A DNA stretch of 64,000 nt from JASHPR01 sp963833885 (GTDB lineage Bacteria > Actinomycetota > Actinomycetes > Streptosporangiales > Streptosporangiaceae), in NCBI GenBank assembly GCA_963833885.1, contig CAWHZU010000013.1, forward strand, positions 62,001 to 126,000, given 5' to 3'. Positions 34,961 through 42,844 of this stretch are shown here, piece by piece; position 1 is the first letter of the stretch, and every line of letters begins with the position of its first letter. A program made the position numbers and the translations under genes. The notes beneath the pieces were generated by a model, which was given only the letters and a program-made list of their open reading frames with translations, searched no databases and was not told the origin of the DNA.

Positions 34961-35194
34961 TTAGATGTGGACGATCGGGCAGGTCAGCGTCCTGGTGATC
35001 CCGGAGACGCCCTGGATCTGGGCGACGACGAGCTTGCCGAGGTCGTCGACGTTGTCCGCCTCGGCCCGGACGATCACGTCGTAGGGACCGGTTACGTCTT
35101 CCGCCTGGGTTACACCGGATATCTGCCCGATCTGCACGGCGACGTCAGCAGCCTTGCCGACCTCTGTCTGGACGAGGATATAAGCGTGAACCAT
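34961..35194 (-). CDS. Lrp/AsnC ligand-binding (RAM) domain protein
   Basis: 77 residues, only the C-terminal ligand-binding and oligomerisation domain of the Lrp family (AYILVQTEVGKAADVAVQIG, TGPYDVIVRAEADNVDDLGK), with no HTH. Small proteins of this type sit next to thiL in many actinobacteria; their role is unclear. A TAAGGT -10 box overlapped by a perfect 7-bp inverted repeat lies just upstream. Confidence 0.92.
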   Translation of the reverse strand: MVHAYILVQTEVGKAADVAVQIGQISGVTQAEDVTGPYDVIVRAEADNVDDLGKLVVAQIQGVSGITRTLTCPIVHI

Positions 35195-35217
35195 GCCGTC
35201 CTCCCAGCCGCCGTCTG

Positions 35218-35234
35218 AGGTAGCAACGCTACCT
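35218..35234 (-). promoter_or_regulatory. inverted repeat over the promoter of the RAM-domain gene
   Basis: AGGTAGC-AAC-GCTACCT has perfect 7-bp arms, 24 bp before the gene start. On the minus strand TAAGGT (35231-35236) fits a -10 box and overlaps the repeat, so a bound protein would block the promoter. Confidence 0.45.
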
Positions 35235-35323
35235 TAGGTACCCGGCGGTTGGCTTCATGATTGTGCCCGGACTGAACCTGTCAGGCATGCGGGCCGCGGG
35301 CTGGCGATTTCGGGAGGCTCTCC

Positions 35324-36349
35324 ATCACCGTCGCAGATCTGGGTGAATTCGGTCTTATCGCCGCGATCAGGGCGCTGCTGCCGCCCGGCGACGGCGACAT
35401 CGTGGGCAACGGGGACGACGCGGCCGTCCTGCGCGCCCCCGACGGCCGGGTGGTCGCGACCACGGACCTGCTCGTGGAGGGGCGGCATTTCCGCCGCGAC
35501 TGGTCGGGCCCGTTCGACATCGGCTGCAAGGCGGCGGCGCAGAACCTCGCCGATGTCGCAGCCATGGGCGCGTCGCCCACCGCGCTGCTCGTGGGGTTCG
35601 CGACCCCGGGTGACCTGGCCGTGGCCTGGGCGCAGGACCTGGCCCGCGGGATCGCCGAGGAGTGCATGCGGGCGGGCGCACACGTGGCCGGCGGAGACGT
35701 GAGCAGCGCCGATTCGATCATGATCGCGATAACGGCCCTCGGTGACCTGGGCGGCCGGGAACCTGTCACCAGGGGCGGGGCGCACCCCGGCGACCGGCTG
35801 GCCGTCGCTGGCCGGCTCGGCCGTTCTGCCGCCGGCCTGGCCCTGCTCGAGGCCGGGCTCGCCGGGTCCGGGCTTGCCGGGCCTGAGCTTTCCGGGGCCG
35901 GGCGTGGCGGGTCCCGCCGCACCGAGGGCGAGGAGCCGGGTGAGCCGGGTGGCCTGGCTGGTCTTGTGGCCAGCCACCGGCGGCCGCGGCCACCGTATCC
36001 ATCCGGGCCCGAGGCGGCGGACCTCGGTGCCACCTCGATGATCGACATCAGCGACGGCCTGCTCGCCGACCTGAATCACGTGGCCGATGCCAGCGGAGTG
36101 CTGATCGACGTCGAGACCGCGCGGCTGCCGGTTGACCCCGCACTCCCGGCGGCCGCCAAGGCGCTCGGGGCGGACTGGCTGCGCTGGCTGCTGACGGGCG
36201 GCGAGGATCATGCGCTGGCCGCCACCTTCCCGCCGGGAACGGAACTGCCGGGCCACTGGACGGTGATCGGCACGGTCCGTGCGGGGCGCCGGGTGACGGT
36301 GGATTCCAGGCTTCCCGAAGGCAGCGGCGGGTGGGACCACTTCCCCTGA
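35324..36349 (+). CDS. thiL: thiamine-monophosphate kinase, apparent ATC start
   Basis: 341 residues if started at ATC 35324. The conserved N-terminus TVADLGEFGLIAAIRALL lies upstream of the first standard start (GTG 35402), and GGGAGG sits 6 nt before ATC, exactly where ATG would be expected. No ATG, GTG or TTG is in frame between the stop at 35273 and 35402. The kinase motif GNGDDAAV and metal-binding DISDGLLADLNHVADAS are present. ThiL makes thiamine diphosphate. A Gly/Glu/Arg-rich insert of about 50 residues (near 190-235) is longer than usual. Confidence 0.88.
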   Translation: MTVADLGEFGLIAAIRALLPPGDGDIVGNGDDAAVLRAPDGRVVATTDLLVEGRHFRRDWSGPFDIGCKAAAQNLADVAAMGASPTALLVGFATPGDLAVAWAQDLARGIAEECMRAGAHVAGGDVSSADSIMIAITALGDLGGREPVTRGGAHPGDRLAVAGRLGRSAAGLALLEAGLAGSGLAGPELSGAGRGGSRRTEGEEPGEPGGLAGLVASHRRPRPPYPSGPEAADLGATSMIDISDGLLADLNHVADASGVLIDVETARLPVDPALPAAAKALGADWLRWLLTGGEDHALAATFPPGTELPGHWTVIGTVRAGRRVTVDSRLPEGSGGWDHFP

Positions 36350-36429
36350 CGCACGAAATCACGGTAAGTAATGGTCTATAACCTCTGCGTGACTAGCCGC
36401 AGGCCGCATTGCTTGGTATAAACCCCTTG

Positions 36430-37296
36430 ATGCCAAGACATCGCCGGGAGCGCGGGCGCTCGCGCCGGGCGCTGCGTGGGGAGGGTGCCTCCTGGCGCAG
36501 GGCTCTTCCTGGCCGCGGCGGGCCAGGCGGACCAAGTGGGGCAAGCGGGATAAGTAAGACCAGCGGGCCGAGTGGGGCCAGCGGGCCGAGCGCGGCGAGC
36601 GGGCCGAGCGGGGGCAGCGCGCCTGGCGGGACCAGGCGGCCCGGTGGGGTGCACGGGCGGCGGCGCAGCAAGCCCGCCCGCGGCTCCTGCCGTCAGCGGT
36701 TCAGGCTGGTGCGGTCGCTGTTGCTGACCCCGTGGTTCGCGGCAGGGGCGGGCATCGTGATCGCCGCCGCGGTGGCGGTGGGCTCGCCGGCCGCGCTCAC
36801 CTACAGCCAGGCTGGCCCCAGCGTGCACTGCTCGGTGGGCAGCTGCGCTGGCCCGGCGCCCCAGCGGCCCGACGTGGCCACCGCGAGCCCTGGCGTGGCG
36901 CTCAAGGTTGGCGGGCACCGGCGCGGCGCAGCCTCGGCCAGTTCAGCGCCGCCACGCGCAGCGGCGTCCGGCGGCGGAGCCGGGTACCAGCTCGGCTATC
37001 AGGTGATCGGGCACCGGCGACGCGGCTTCATCGCGATCATCACGATGCCCGGTGATCTGAGGCCAGGGGCCTGGAGCCTGGCATTCGTCTTTCCCTCGGC
37101 CCGCGTGGAACGGGTCTGGGGGGCGCTGTGGCAGCCGTCGGGCAACGGCAAGGGGGGAACGGCACTCGGGCCGGTACAGTGGGCCGCGCGCCCCCCAGGG
37201 GCGGCAGGTGCCCGTCAGTTCCTGGTTCTGGCGAAGGGCGCGTCAAAGACCCCGTCGAGCTGCACGCTCAACGGGGTCAGCTGCAGCTTCGGGTGA
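36430..37296 (+). CDS. membrane-anchored protein with Gly-rich repeats and CBM2-like domain
   Basis: 288 residues from ATG at 36430; no clear ribosome site. A basic N-terminus is followed by a collagen-like Gly/Pro/Ser stretch (about 30-68, repeats of GPSGASGPS), one membrane segment (about 97-122) and an outer domain. Its end resembles a family 2 carbohydrate-binding module: YQLGYQVIGHRRRGFIAIIT, WSLAFVFPSARVERVWGALW and SCTLNGVSC. Cellulose binding is a guess; several CBM2 aromatic residues cannot be checked. GC-rich, between thiL and rpmB. Confidence 0.65.
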   Translation: MPRHRRERGRSRRALRGEGASWRRALPGRGGPGGPSGASGISKTSGPSGASGPSAASGPSGGSAPGGTRRPGGVHGRRRSKPARGSCRQRFRLVRSLLLTPWFAAGAGIVIAAAVAVGSPAALTYSQAGPSVHCSVGSCAGPAPQRPDVATASPGVALKVGGHRRGAASASSAPPRAAASGGGAGYQLGYQVIGHRRRGFIAIITMPGDLRPGAWSLAFVFPSARVERVWGALWQPSGNGKGGTALGPVQWAARPPGAAGARQFLVLAKGASKTPSSCTLNGVSCSFG

Positions 37297-37308
37297 GGCG
37301 CCGGCAGG

Positions 37309-37494
37309 TCAGCGCTCGACCTTGCCGGCCTTGATGCACGAGGTGCACACGTACAGCCGCCTGGGCGACCCGTCGACCTTCGCGCGGATGCGCTGAATGT
37401 TCGGGTTCCAGCGGCGCGGGGTGCGGCGGTGCGAGTGCGACACGTTGTTGCCGAAGCCGGGCCGCTTGCCGCACACGTCGCAGACGGAAGCCAC
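37309..37494 (-). CDS. rpmB: 50S ribosomal protein L28
   Basis: 61 residues from GTG at 37494, chosen because GGAG lies 6 nt upstream and the family starts at this point (ASVCDVCGKRPGFG). SHRRTPRRWNPNIQRIRA is the rRNA-binding core, and CDVC with CTSC form a zinc site (the C+ form). Part of the large ribosomal subunit. Divergent from recG across 222 bp. Confidence 0.96.
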   Translation of the reverse strand: MASVCDVCGKRPGFGNNVSHSHRRTPRRWNPNIQRIRAKVDGSPRRLYVCTSCIKAGKVER

Positions 37495-37653
37495 GGGACG
37501 CTCCATTGGGTGATAGCCAGATAGGTCATCGTCCGGTCGCTGCCGGAACGGTCGCTGAAGGATATCCGACGAACCGGCCGTCACGCGAACCAGGCGCGGA
37601 TACCGGGGCGGGTCAACTGCCGCGGTGGTCGGTGTCAGCATCTAGTCTGCCGG

Positions 37654-37710
37654 TATGGCGGCGGAGGTCCTGGACGGCGAGACCGTGATCGGCGTGGAGT
37701 ACGTGGAGTA
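37654..37710 (+). CDS. possible 18-residue leader ORF before recG
   Basis: MAAEVLDGETVIGVEYVE, stopping 6 bp before recG. TAGTCT lies 6-7 nt before its ATG, a distance seen for leaderless transcripts. In Streptomyces a DAK-domain gene lies here; none is present. It could be a leader peptide or chance. Confidence 0.3.
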
Positions 37711-37716
37711 GCGGCC

Positions 37717-39936
37717 ATGGCGATCCTTGAAGACCCGCTGCGCCTGGTGATCGGCGACAAGGCGGCCAAGCAGCTGCAGAAGGCGCTGGAGCTGCGGACC
37801 GCGGGCGACCTGATGCGGCACTACCCGCGGCGGTACGAGACCAGGGGCGAGCTGACCGATCTCGCCTCGCTGGCCGACGGCGAGTACGTGACCGTGCAGG
37901 CCGAGGTCGCGAAAGTGACCAGCCGTCCCATGCGCAACAGGCGCGGCAGCATCTTCGAGGCGACCGTGACCGACGGGCACGGGATGCTCGTGCTCACGTT
38001 CTTCGGCCGGGGCCGGCAGGACTGGCGGGAACGGCAGCTCACGCCCGGGGTGCTCGGCCTGTTCTCCGGCCAGGTCTCGACCTTCCGGGGCAAGCGCCAG
38101 CTTGCCCATCCCGAATACGAGCTGCTCGATGCGGGCGAGGATGCCGCGCACGCGGCCGCCGAGTACGCCGCCGAGATGATCCCGGTCTACCCGGCGGCGA
38201 AGGAGATCACCTCCTGGCAGATCGCCCGCTCGGTGCGGGTCGTCCTCGATGTCCTGGATGTCGAGGACCCGATGCCACGCGCGATCCGGGACCGCCACGG
38301 CCTGTGCGGGCTGGCCGACGCGCTCCGCGGGATTCACCGCCCGGTGGACTGGGCCGACGTCCAGCGCTCCAGGAACCGGCTGAAGTGGGACGAGGCGTTC
38401 CTGCTGCAGGTGGTGCTCGCGCAGCGGCGGCTCGCGGCCGCCGCCTACTCGGCGACGCCGCGCCCGCGCGCGGGCGGCGGCCTGCTCGACGCCTACGACG
38501 CCCGGCTGCCGTTCGAGCTGACCGTGGGGCAGCAGCTGGCCGGCGCTCAGATAGCCGATGAGCTCGCTCTCGACCACGCCATGCACCGGCTGCTGCAGGG
38601 CGAGGTCGGTTCCGGCAAGACGGTCATCGCGGTGCGGGCGATGCTGCAGGTCGTGGACGGCGGCGGGCAGGCGGCGCTGCTTGCCCCGACCGAGGTGCTG
38701 GCGCAGCAGCACTACCGGTCGATCACCGAGCAGCTCGGGCCGCTGGGCCAGGCCGGAGAGCTCGGTGGCGCCGAGACGGCTACCCGGGTCGCGCTGCTGA
38801 CCGGCTCCCTGGGCGCCGCGGCGCGCCGGCGCGCCCTGCTCGAGGCGGCGTCGGGCACCGCCGGAATCGTGATCGGCACCCACGCGCTGCTCGAGGAGCA
38901 GGTGCAGTTCGCGGACCTCGGCCTCGTCGTGATCGACGAGCAGCACCGGTTCGGCGTGGAGCAGCGCGATGCGCTGCGGGCCAAGGCGGGCGAGGGCCGT
39001 CCGCACCTTCTCGTCATGACCGCCACCCCGATACCCCGGACGGTGGCGATGACGGTCTTCGGCGACCTGGAGATGTCCACGCTGACCGAGCTGCCCGCCG
39101 GGCGCTCGCCGATCGCCACGCACGTGGTCCCGGCCGCCGAGAAGCCGCACTACCTCGAGCGCACCTGGCAGCGGCTGCGCGAGGAGGCGGAGCGCGGCCG
39201 CCAGTGCTACGTGGTCTGCCCGCGTATCGGCGACGGCCCGGGCAGCGGTTCCGGCCCGGATACCGAGGACGCCGGCCAGGCCGATACCGCCCAGGACGAC
39301 GCCGAGCAGGCAGGCGGCGGGCGCCCGCCGATCGCGGTCCTGGACCTGGCAGACGACCTGGAACGGGGCGCGCTGGCGGGATTGCGTGTGGCAGTGCTGC
39401 ACGGCAGGCTCCCGCCCGACGAGAAGGATGCCGTGATGCTCGCGTTCGCGGCCGGCTCGGTCGACGTGCTGGTCACGACCACGGTTGTCGAGGTCGGCGT
39501 GGACGTGCCGAACGCCACCGTGATGGTGATCATGGACGCCGACCGGTTCGGCGTCTCCCAGCTGCACCAGCTGCGCGGCCGGGTCGGCCGGGGCCGGCAC
39601 GAGGGCCTGTGCCTGCTGGTCACCGAGGCCGAGGCGGGCGGCAAGTCGCGGCAGCGCCTCGACGCGGTCGCAGCCACCCTGGACGGGTTCAAGCTGTCCC
39701 GGCTCGACCTCGAGCAGCGCCGCGAGGGCGACGTGCTCGGCGCCGCCCAGGCTGGGCGCAGGTCGAGCCTGAAGCTGCTGACGCTGCTCCAGGACGAGGA
39801 CCTGATCGGCGATGCCCGCAAGGAGGCGCAGCATCTGGTCGAGGCGGATCCGGCGCTTGCCGGGCAGCCGGGGCTGGCCACCGCCGTCCGCGTCCTGCTC
39901 GAACGAGAGCAGGCGGACTACCTCGAGAAGGCCTGA
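37717..39936 (+). CDS. recG: ATP-dependent DNA helicase RecG
   Basis: 739 residues. An N-terminal wedge/OB domain (1-200, IFEATVTDGHGMLVLTFFG) precedes the helicase core: Walker A GEVGSGKT at 295-302, DEQH at 407-410, MTATPIPRT, the TTVVEVGVDVPNA and QLRGRVGRG motifs. It remodels stalled forks and Holliday junctions. An insert rich in Gly/Asp/Glu (about 510-535) is not common. rsmD starts 9 bp after the stop. Confidence 0.97.
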   Translation: MAILEDPLRLVIGDKAAKQLQKALELRTAGDLMRHYPRRYETRGELTDLASLADGEYVTVQAEVAKVTSRPMRNRRGSIFEATVTDGHGMLVLTFFGRGRQDWRERQLTPGVLGLFSGQVSTFRGKRQLAHPEYELLDAGEDAAHAAAEYAAEMIPVYPAAKEITSWQIARSVRVVLDVLDVEDPMPRAIRDRHGLCGLADALRGIHRPVDWADVQRSRNRLKWDEAFLLQVVLAQRRLAAAAYSATPRPRAGGGLLDAYDARLPFELTVGQQLAGAQIADELALDHAMHRLLQGEVGSGKTVIAVRAMLQVVDGGGQAALLAPTEVLAQQHYRSITEQLGPLGQAGELGGAETATRVALLTGSLGAAARRRALLEAASGTAGIVIGTHALLEEQVQFADLGLVVIDEQHRFGVEQRDALRAKAGEGRPHLLVMTATPIPRTVAMTVFGDLEMSTLTELPAGRSPIATHVVPAAEKPHYLERTWQRLREEAERGRQCYVVCPRIGDGPGSGSGPDTEDAGQADTAQDDAEQAGGGRPPIAVLDLADDLERGALAGLRVAVLHGRLPPDEKDAVMLAFAAGSVDVLVTTTVVEVGVDVPNATVMVIMDADRFGVSQLHQLRGRVGRGRHEGLCLLVTEAEAGGKSRQRLDAVAATLDGFKLSRLDLEQRREGDVLGAAQAGRRSSLKLLTLLQDEDLIGDARKEAQHLVEADPALAGQPGLATAVRVLLEREQADYLEKA

Positions 39937-39945
39937 GCGACGGCC

Positions 39946-41037
39946 GTGACCCGCATCATCGCAGGCGCCGCCGGCGGCAGGCGGCTGGCCGTGCCAGCCG
40001 GCCGCGGGACAAGGCCGACGTCGGACCGGGCCCGCGAGGGCCTGTTCGCGACGATCCTGGCGATCCGCGGCCCGCTCGACGGGGCCAGAGCGCTCGACCT
40101 GTACGCGGGCTCGGGCGCGGTGGGGCTCGAGGCGCTGTCGCGGGGTGCATCCGACGTGATCCTCGTGGAGGCGGACGCCCGGGCCGCCCGGGTGATCCGC
40201 GGCAACATCGAGGCGCTGCGGCTGCCGGGCGCGCGGCTGGTCGCGGGCACGGTCCAGCGGGTGCTTGCCCGCGGGCCCGGGGAGCAGCAGCCCCGCGACC
40301 TCGTCTTCGCCGACCCGCCATACGCCGTGAGCGACGCGGAGGTGCGCCAGGCGCTGGCGGCGCTGCGGGAACGTGGCTGGCTCGCGCCCGGCGCCGTGGT
40401 CGTCGTGGAGCGGGCCACCAGAGCCGGCCCATTCACCTGGCCGGCCGGGTATACGCCCGACCGGTCCCGCGGTTACGGTGAGGCCACGTTCTGGTACGGT
40501 CTGGCCGCAGGCGCGGGGCCTGCGGCAACGTCACCGCCAGGAGGGGGAGTCAGCGTGCGCCGTGTGGTCTGCCCAGGATCATTTGACCCGGTCACCAACG
40601 GACATCTCGACATCGTCACCCGTGCGGCAAAGCTCTACGACGAGGTCGTCGTCGCCGTCCTGCGCAACCCGAACAAGAGCCCGCTGTTCAGCGTCGACGA
40701 GCGGGTGGAGATGCTGCGCGAGGTCACCAAGGGGCTGGACAACGTCCAGGTAGCCAAGTTCGAGGGCCTGATCGTGGACTTCTGCAAGTCCAACGACGTC
40801 TCGGCGATCGTCAAGGGCCTGCGCGCGGTCAGCGACTTCGACTATGAGCTGCAGATGGCCCAGATGAACTACAACCAGGCAGGGGTGGAGACGCTGTTCA
40901 TCTCCACGAACCCGCTCTACGCGTTCCTGTCGTCGAGCCTGGTCAAGGATTTCGCCAAGTATGGCGGCGATGTCACCAGCCTGGTGCCCGGCTCCGTGCT
41001 CGACCGGCTCAAGGTGCGGGCGGCCGACGCGCCCTGA
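39946..41037 (+). CDS. rsmD: RsmD-CoaD fused reading frame: 16S rRNA m2G966 methyltransferase plus phosphopantetheine adenylyltransferase
   Basis: One open frame of 363 codons with no stop between the two domains. Residues 1-185 are RsmD: MTRIIAGAAGGRRLAVPAGR, the SAM loop LDLYAGSGAVGLEAL and the catalytic FADPPY. A Gly/Pro/Ala linker (about 188-203) leads into CoaD from codon 204 (VRRVVCPGSFDPVTNGH). RsmD methylates G966 of 16S rRNA. An internal GTG with a strong ribosome site could release CoaD alone. GTG start after recG. Confidence 0.9.
   Translation: MTRIIAGAAGGRRLAVPAGRGTRPTSDRAREGLFATILAIRGPLDGARALDLYAGSGAVGLEALSRGASDVILVEADARAARVIRGNIEALRLPGARLVAGTVQRVLARGPGEQQPRDLVFADPPYAVSDAEVRQALAALRERGWLAPGAVVVVERATRAGPFTWPAGYTPDRSRGYGEATFWYGLAAGAGPAATSPPGGGVSVRRVVCPGSFDPVTNGHLDIVTRAAKLYDEVVVAVLRNPNKSPLFSVDERVEMLREVTKGLDNVQVAKFEGLIVDFCKSNDVSAIVKGLRAVSDFDYELQMAQMNYNQAGVETLFISTNPLYAFLSSSLVKDFAKYGGDVTSLVPGSVLDRLKVRAADAP
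40555..41037 (+). CDS. coaD: phosphopantetheine adenylyltransferase (CoaD part, internal start)
   Basis: 160 residues, the usual CoaD length, from GTG 40555 behind AGGAGGGGGAG. PGSFDPVTNGH carries the nucleotidyl-transferase TxGH motif and FLSSSLVKD the second ATP-binding motif. It makes dephospho-CoA. It is in frame with rsmD, so both a fused and a free form may be made; no stop codon separates them. Confidence 0.93.
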   Translation: MRRVVCPGSFDPVTNGHLDIVTRAAKLYDEVVVAVLRNPNKSPLFSVDERVEMLREVTKGLDNVQVAKFEGLIVDFCKSNDVSAIVKGLRAVSDFDYELQMAQMNYNQAGVETLFISTNPLYAFLSSSLVKDFAKYGGDVTSLVPGSVLDRLKVRAADAP

Positions 41038-41142
41038 CGGGCCGGCTGGCTGGGGCGCGGCGGGGCGGGTTGCCGGCGCAGCGTGACGGCCGGTGCTGCG
41101 CCGCAGCGCAGCGGCCTGGTACCGGCCGTGCCCGGTGCCGAC

Positions 41143-41172
41143 TTGGGTTTCGTGCAGGCAGCCAGGTATGCT
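41143..41172 (+). promoter_or_regulatory. promoter of the DUF177-rpmF unit
   Basis: TTGGGT (41143-41148) and TATGCT (41167-41172) are spaced by 18 bp and lie 35 bp before the DUF177 start, a fair match to a SigA-type promoter. Confidence 0.5.
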
Positions 41173-41207
41173 GACCGCCCGAATGCCCGTCCGTACCTTT
41201 GCCTGCC

Positions 41208-41771
41208 ATGCCTAAAGCCAACCCCAGCCATTCCAAGCGGCTCGACCCGCGGTTGCCGTTCGTGTTCGACACGCGGAGCCTCGGTTTTGCCGACGTGCGC
41301 TCCGTGAACCGGACCGCGCCGGCGCCCGCGGGCCTTGGCGTCGAGTTGGTCAGCGTTCCCGAGGGTGCTGATCTCGAGCTGGATGTCCGGCTCGAGAGGA
41401 TCACTGACGGCGTGGTGGTGACCGTAACGGTGCGGGCACCGCTGGTGGGGGAGTGCGCGCGTTGTCTGGATCTGTTCGCTTCTGCGACAGAGATCCAGTT
41501 CACCGAGCTGTTCTCTCATGACGCGAGCGACGAGGACGCTGACGGGTATCTTCTGGACGGGGACCTGCTCGACCTCGAGCCGGCCCTGCGCGACGCGCTG
41601 GTGCTCGAGCTGCCGCTCGCGCCGCTGTGCGCCGAGGATTGCCCGGGGCTGTGCTCCGAATGCGGTGTGCGGCTTGCGGACGCGGGAGCTGGACATGCCC
41701 ACGCCGACGCGGGCACCACAGAACCAACGCCGGACGGTTCCCCCGTGCCGGAGACGAGGAAGGAGAGCTGA
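41208..41771 (+). CDS. DUF177/YceD-family protein
   Basis: 187 residues from ATG at 41208 (TTG 41199 is in frame). DUF177 proteins precede rpmF in most bacteria and are linked to 23S rRNA and large-subunit assembly. A metal-binding pattern is visible: CARC near 85 and CAEDCPGLCSECG near 143. The His/Asp/Pro tail is variable. rpmF starts 1 bp after the stop, so they are one unit. Confidence 0.92.
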   Translation: MPKANPSHSKRLDPRLPFVFDTRSLGFADVRSVNRTAPAPAGLGVELVSVPEGADLELDVRLERITDGVVVTVTVRAPLVGECARCLDLFASATEIQFTELFSHDASDEDADGYLLDGDLLDLEPALRDALVLELPLAPLCAEDCPGLCSECGVRLADAGAGHAHADAGTTEPTPDGSPVPETRKES

Positions 41772-41772
41772 C

Positions 41773-41949
41773 GTGGCCGTTCCTAAGCGGAGAATGTCGC
41801 GCAGCAACACCAGGTCACGCCGTGCCCAGTGGAAGACCACGGCACCGCAGCTGATGACCTGCCCCCAGTGCCGTGAGCAAAAGCTGCCGCACACCGCGTG
41901 CCCGACCTGCGGCACGTACAACCGGCGCCAGGTGATCACCCCCTCCTGA
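41773..41949 (+). CDS. rpmF: 50S ribosomal protein L32
   Basis: 58 residues from GTG: MAVPKRRMSRSNTRSRRAQW, then CPQC and CPTC, a zinc ribbon. Part of the large subunit. It follows the DUF177 gene by one base and is followed by rnc after 59 bp with GGAAAGGAGG in between. Confidence 0.96.
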   Translation: MAVPKRRMSRSNTRSRRAQWKTTAPQLMTCPQCREQKLPHTACPTCGTYNRRQVITPS

Positions 41950-42008
41950 TCCCGGAGAGTCGGGGCGCGCGGGCTCGGTGACTCGGGCTCGGCGGAAAGG
42001 AGGGACGC

Positions 42009-42842
42009 GTGATTGGCGCAGCAGGTGACGGCAGCCCGGCAGTTCCCGACGCTGCGAGTTCCGTCACCGCCGAGTTGCTGGACGCCCTCGGGGCGCGGCT
42101 CGACCCCGAGTTGCTGGAGCGCGCCCTCACCCACCGCTCGTTTGCGTACGAGAACGGCGGGCTGCCGACCAACGAGCGGCTGGAGTTCCTTGGTGACTCT
42201 GTGCTCGGCCTGATCGTCACCGACACCCTCTTCAACGAGTATCCCGACCTCCCCGAGGGGCAGCTGGCGAAGCTGCGCGCCGCCGTGGTCAACATGCGGG
42301 CGCTGGCCGGGGTGGCCCGCGGGCTGCACCTCGGCGAGTACATCCGCCTCGGCAAGGGTGAGGAGGGGACCGGCGGCAGGGACAAGTCGTCGATCCTGGC
42401 GGACACGCTCGAGGCGGTGCTCGGCGCCGTCTACCTCGACCAGGGACTGGTCGAGGCCGACGCGCTGGTGCATCGCCTGTTCGACCCGGTTATCGCCCGC
42501 TCGGCCCGGCTGGGCGCGGGTCTTGACTGGAAGACGTCGCTGCAGGAGCTGACCGCGGCGGAGATCCTCGGTGTGCCCGAGTACCACGTCGAGGAGAGCG
42601 GGCCCGACCACCAGAAGTCGTTCCGCGCCTCGGTCAGGATCGCCGGCCGCACCTACGGCGAGGGCGAGGGGCGGTCCAAGAAGGAAGCCGAGCAGCAGGC
42701 CGCCGAGGCGGCGTGGACCTCGATCACGGAGAGCAACTCCATGGCGGCTGGGGCCACCGTGGGCGACGGCGATGCGGCTGCTGATCCGGACGACCGTAAC
42801 GAGCCCGGCGTCGGCGGCCGCGGCACGCCGCGCCGGAGCTGA
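42009..42842 (+). CDS. rnc: ribonuclease III
   Basis: 277 residues. The catalytic signature NERLEFLGDS is at 55-64, with DTLEAVLGAVYLD as the second catalytic helix; the double-stranded RNA-binding domain (FRASVRIAGRTYGEGEGRSK) ends near 240, then an Ala/Asp/Gly tail. It cuts rRNA precursors and other duplex RNA. GTG start behind a strong GGAGG. mutM follows after 2 bp. Confidence 0.96.
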   Translation: MIGAAGDGSPAVPDAASSVTAELLDALGARLDPELLERALTHRSFAYENGGLPTNERLEFLGDSVLGLIVTDTLFNEYPDLPEGQLAKLRAAVVNMRALAGVARGLHLGEYIRLGKGEEGTGGRDKSSILADTLEAVLGAVYLDQGLVEADALVHRLFDPVIARSARLGAGLDWKTSLQELTAAEILGVPEYHVEESGPDHQKSFRASVRIAGRTYGEGEGRSKKEAEQQAAEAAWTSITESNSMAAGATVGDGDAAADPDDRNEPGVGGRGTPRRS

Positions 42843-42844
42843 GT

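Noticed and set aside
35402..35404. GTG as thiL start
   Set aside because: It would remove the conserved LGEFGLI segment and lies without a ribosome site.
37642..39834. Long antisense open frame of 730 codons opposite recG
   Set aside because: It mirrors the recG codon pattern, a known effect in high-GC DNA, and has no recognisable domain.
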